From Zymobacter palmae (GTDB lineage: Bacteria > Pseudomonadota > Gammaproteobacteria > Pseudomonadales > Halomonadaceae), in contig NZ_AP018933.1 in NCBI RefSeq assembly GCF_003610015.1, positions 1,956,035-2,020,034 of the forward strand: DNA of 64,000 nucleotides. Direction: 5' to 3'. The notes beneath the pieces were generated by a model. That model ran no database searches. It worked only from the letters and a program-made list of their open reading frames with translations, and was not told the origin of the DNA. Made by a program: the position numbers and the translations under genes. How positions within the stretch are numbered: the first letter of the stretch is position 1; every line of letters begins with the position of its first letter. This document shows, one piece after another, positions 61,810 to 64,000 of the stretch.

Positions 61810-61919
61810 ATAGTCCATTTGTCTAATATCACATCATCATAAAATGGACTATTTGACACATTATCGCCATATCAAGGCTAACAATAGTGACTAAATAGTC
61901 TACCCCTTACTAAAGACTA
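61810..61919. promoter_or_regulatory. clustered GACTA/TAGTC operator-like elements
   Basis: ATAGTCCATTT (61810-61820) and AAATGGACTAT (61842-61852) are an 11-bp inverted repeat 21 bases apart. GACTA-AA-TAGTC (61889-61900) is a short dyad, and another GACTA is at 61915-61919. The five TAGTC/GACTA elements lie 130-240 bases before the alpha-glucosidase ATG and probably bind a transcription factor. Confidence 0.5.
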
Positions 61920-62047
61920 CTGGTCATTAAAATCGTAACGAGGCTTTATAAGTGATGTGGTCATCACTTTAAACCACTCGACATTCAACTTGGCCCTGAC
62001 GGATAGGACAGCATCTGGCAGGCCAAGGGCTCTTCAGGAGGAGCATC

Positions 62048-63718
62048 ATGCAAACATCCGCAACGACACAGCCCGCTCGCCAACACAAAGACCCCAGCTG
62101 GTGGCGCCATGCGGTCATCTATCAGATCTACCCGCGCTCCTTTGCCGACTCTGACGGCGATGGTATCGGTGATCTGCAAGGGATCCGCGATCGCATGGAC
62201 TATCTGGCACGCTTGGGCGTAGATGCGCTCTGGCTGTCGCCTTTCTACCGCTCCCCTCAGGCCGATGCGGGCTATGACGTAGCGGACTACCGTGATGTCG
62301 ATCCTCTCTTCGGCGATCTGGACGAATTCGACAAGATGCTGTCGCGTGCGCATCAGTCCGGCCTGAAAGTGATCGTGGATTTGGTGCCTAACCATACGTC
62401 CGATGAACACGTGTGGTTCAAGGAAGCACTGGCCTCTCCAGTCGGCAGCGCAGCCCGCGATCGCTATATGTTCCGCACGGGCAAAGGCGAAAACGGCGAA
62501 CTGCCCCCCAACAACTGGGAAAGTCTGTTCGGCGGCAGCGCTTGGACACGCATCGAAGGTACCGATCAATGGTACCTGCACATGTTCGACGTCAAGCAGG
62601 CCGACCTGAACTGGCGCAACCCGGAAGTGCGTGAAGAATTCATCCGTACGCTGCGCTTCTGGCTGGATCGTGGTGTCGATGGCTTCCGCGTCGACGTGGC
62701 ACACGGTCTGATCAAGAAAGAAGGTCTGCCCGACAACGAAGAGAAACAGGGTGTCGAAGGTGTCGATATCGACGGTCACCACGGCCCAATGTGGGATCAG
62801 GAAGACGTCCACGAGATCTATCGTGAATGGCGCAAGGTGCTGAACGAATACGACGGTGAACGCACCATGGTCGCGGAAGCGTGGGTACCCACCCCGCGTA
62901 TGGCGCGCTTCATCCGCGCTGATGAAATGTGTCAGGCCTTCAACTTCCCGTATCTGATGACGCCGTGGAACGCCTCGTCCTATCGCAATATTATCCAGCG
63001 CTCGCTGGACGAATTCAGCAAGGTAGGCGCGCCGTCGACATGGGTCATGTCCAACCACGATGTTACACGCCACACTTCACGTCTAGGCATCTCCAAACCG
63101 GGTACCGTGCTGCAAGGTCTAAGCCTGCACACCGAACAACCAGATGAAGTATTGGGTCTGCGCCGTGCACGCGCCAGCATCTTCATGACACTGGGCCTGC
63201 CGGGCAGCGCGTACATCTACCAGGGTGAAGAGCTGGGGCTGCCGGAAAATACCACGATGGACGACCGTTTCCGCCAAGATCCAACCTACTTCCGCACTAA
63301 TGGCAAGGACGTTGGCCGCGATGGCTGCCGTGTACCGCTGCCGTGGAAAGCCAAGGCACCGGCTTATGGCTTCGGCCCTGCGGACAGCACCAACACTTGG
63401 CTGCCGCAACCGGACAGCTTTGCGCGCTACGCGATCGACGTCGAAGAAAAAGACCCGTTCTCCACCTTGGCACTGTACCGCCGCGTACTGAAACTGCGTC
63501 AGTGGTACGACCTCGGCAACGGTGACGTGGAATGGCTGGAAGGCCCGAACGAAGACGTACTGATGTTCCGCAACAAGGACATCATCGCCGTCATCAACAT
63601 GGGTGAACAGACCGTACCGCTTCCCGAGCTGCAGATCGTCGCACAGAGCCTGCCGGAAATAATGAATGGCCTGCTGCCAGGCAATTCCGCTGTCTGGATG
63701 TATGCGCATAAACGCTGA
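62048..63718 (+). CDS. GH13 alpha-glucosidase (actinobacterial GH13_30-like)
   Basis: Hydrolyses or transglycosylates alpha-glucosides such as maltose, sucrose or isomaltose. The 556-residue protein has no signal peptide, so it is cytoplasmic. It shows VIYQIYPRSFADSDGDGIGD, WLSPFYRSPQADAGYDVADY, DLVPNHTSDEHVWFKEAL, the nucleophile D216 in GFRVDVAHGL, the acid/base E277 in MVAEAWV and the transition-state Asp D338 in WVMSNHDVTRHTSRLG. These forms are those of actinobacterial alpha-glucosidases rather than the usual Halomonas or enterobacterial types. AGGAGGAG precedes the ATG. A sugar transporter is not adjacent in the window. Confidence 0.9.
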   Translation: MQTSATTQPARQHKDPSWWRHAVIYQIYPRSFADSDGDGIGDLQGIRDRMDYLARLGVDALWLSPFYRSPQADAGYDVADYRDVDPLFGDLDEFDKMLSRAHQSGLKVIVDLVPNHTSDEHVWFKEALASPVGSAARDRYMFRTGKGENGELPPNNWESLFGGSAWTRIEGTDQWYLHMFDVKQADLNWRNPEVREEFIRTLRFWLDRGVDGFRVDVAHGLIKKEGLPDNEEKQGVEGVDIDGHHGPMWDQEDVHEIYREWRKVLNEYDGERTMVAEAWVPTPRMARFIRADEMCQAFNFPYLMTPWNASSYRNIIQRSLDEFSKVGAPSTWVMSNHDVTRHTSRLGISKPGTVLQGLSLHTEQPDEVLGLRRARASIFMTLGLPGSAYIYQGEELGLPENTTMDDRFRQDPTYFRTNGKDVGRDGCRVPLPWKAKAPAYGFGPADSTNTWLPQPDSFARYAIDVEEKDPFSTLALYRRVLKLRQWYDLGNGDVEWLEGPNEDVLMFRNKDIIAVINMGEQTVPLPELQIVAQSLPEIMNGLLPGNSAVWMYAHKR

Positions 63719-63775
63719 TTAGAGCGCGGCATTGACTGTCCTGTGCAGATGACCTGTTCTTGCTAACAGAGAAAT

Positions 63776-63813
63776 AAAAAGCTGCCTACCGTCCAACGGT
63801 GGGCAGCTTTTTT
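63776..63813 (+). terminator. alpha-glucosidase terminator
   Basis: AAAGCTGCC...ACCGT and ACGGT...GGCAGCTTT form a long, slightly interrupted stem, followed by TTTTT, about 60 bases after the stop. Confidence 0.9.
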
Positions 63814-64000
63814 ATGCCTCGCGTCTTGAGAAACATCACGGCATACACGCACTGAGGTCTATACCGCGTCATAAGAAGGGCAAGGCACTCCGCATCAGAA
63901 CTCAAACAAAATGCGTCTATAAATACATCACCGCGAGGCAATCGCTCTATTGGAAAGGAAAAGCACGGTTCTATGTTAGAAACGCGAGCTTGTAATTGCA
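63814..64000. other. right-end intergenic sequence
   Basis: About 190 bases to the window edge with no recognisable gene or signal. Confidence 0.4.

Larger units (their letters stand above)
61484..62047. other. AT-rich region upstream of the alpha-glucosidase gene
   Basis: About 560 bases, much AT-richer than flanking genes. It contains the DUF3549 terminator (61599-61634) and, at 61810-61919, a cluster of GACTA/TAGTC elements with an 11-bp inverted repeat. No coding frame is credible. Confidence 0.6.

Overview
The window reads as a chromosomal segment of a moderately GC-rich gammaproteobacterium. The conserved order around recA (mutS, pncC, recA, recX, alaS, lysC, csrA, tRNA-Ser, tRNA-Arg), the pyrG-kdsA-eno string, lptFG divergent from pepA, holC-valS, and yqcC next to a DUF3549 gene all point to the Pseudomonas/Halomonas side of the class. 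Together with a PfkB fructokinase and a GH13 alpha-glucosidase this suggests a sugar-using member of the Halomonadaceae (Zymobacter-like). That assignment is inference from gene content, not from any search.

Layout. 0-13 kb: dusC, a small membrane protein, a heptanucleotide array, a four-gene tRNA operon, csrA, lysC, alaS, recX, recA (with an SOS-type promoter), pncC, mutS and fdxA. 13-18 kb: a second, composite heptanucleotide array, then eno, kdsA and pyrG. 18-24 kb: a PnuC-like membrane protein, the BaeSR envelope-stress two-component system, an MscS channel and two outer-membrane-type lipoproteins, one of them a Blc lipocalin. 24-29 kb: a HisPQM-type basic amino-acid ABC transporter with two binding proteins, a DUF305 protein and fructokinase. 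30-31.3 kb is a gene-poor stretch. 31-44 kb: argD, pncB, pncA, trkA, an ABM monooxygenase, three tRNA-modification genes (tapT, truC, tcdA), lptG, lptF and a barstar-like protein. 44-53 kb: pepA, two SDR paralogues, holC, valS and two LpxT paralogues. 53-64 kb: a Kbp (LysM/BON) protein, cydA-cydB plus a cydX-like microgene, two OmpW paralogues, a 115-bp tandem repeat made from the 3' end of yqcC, a DUF3549 gene and an alpha-glucosidase.

Most genes are housekeeping. Recurrent themes are envelope maintenance (LptFG, LpxT pair, KdsA, OmpW pair, BaeSR, Blc, MscS), NAD salvage (PncA, PncB, PncC, possible PnuC) and tRNA maturation or charging (DusC, TapT, TruC, TcdA, AlaRS, ValRS). Tandem paralogue pairs are unusually frequent. 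I found no CRISPR array, phage, insertion sequence or defence island. The least explained features are the two intergenic heptamer arrays, which share a GGC register, and the yqcC-tail repeat array.
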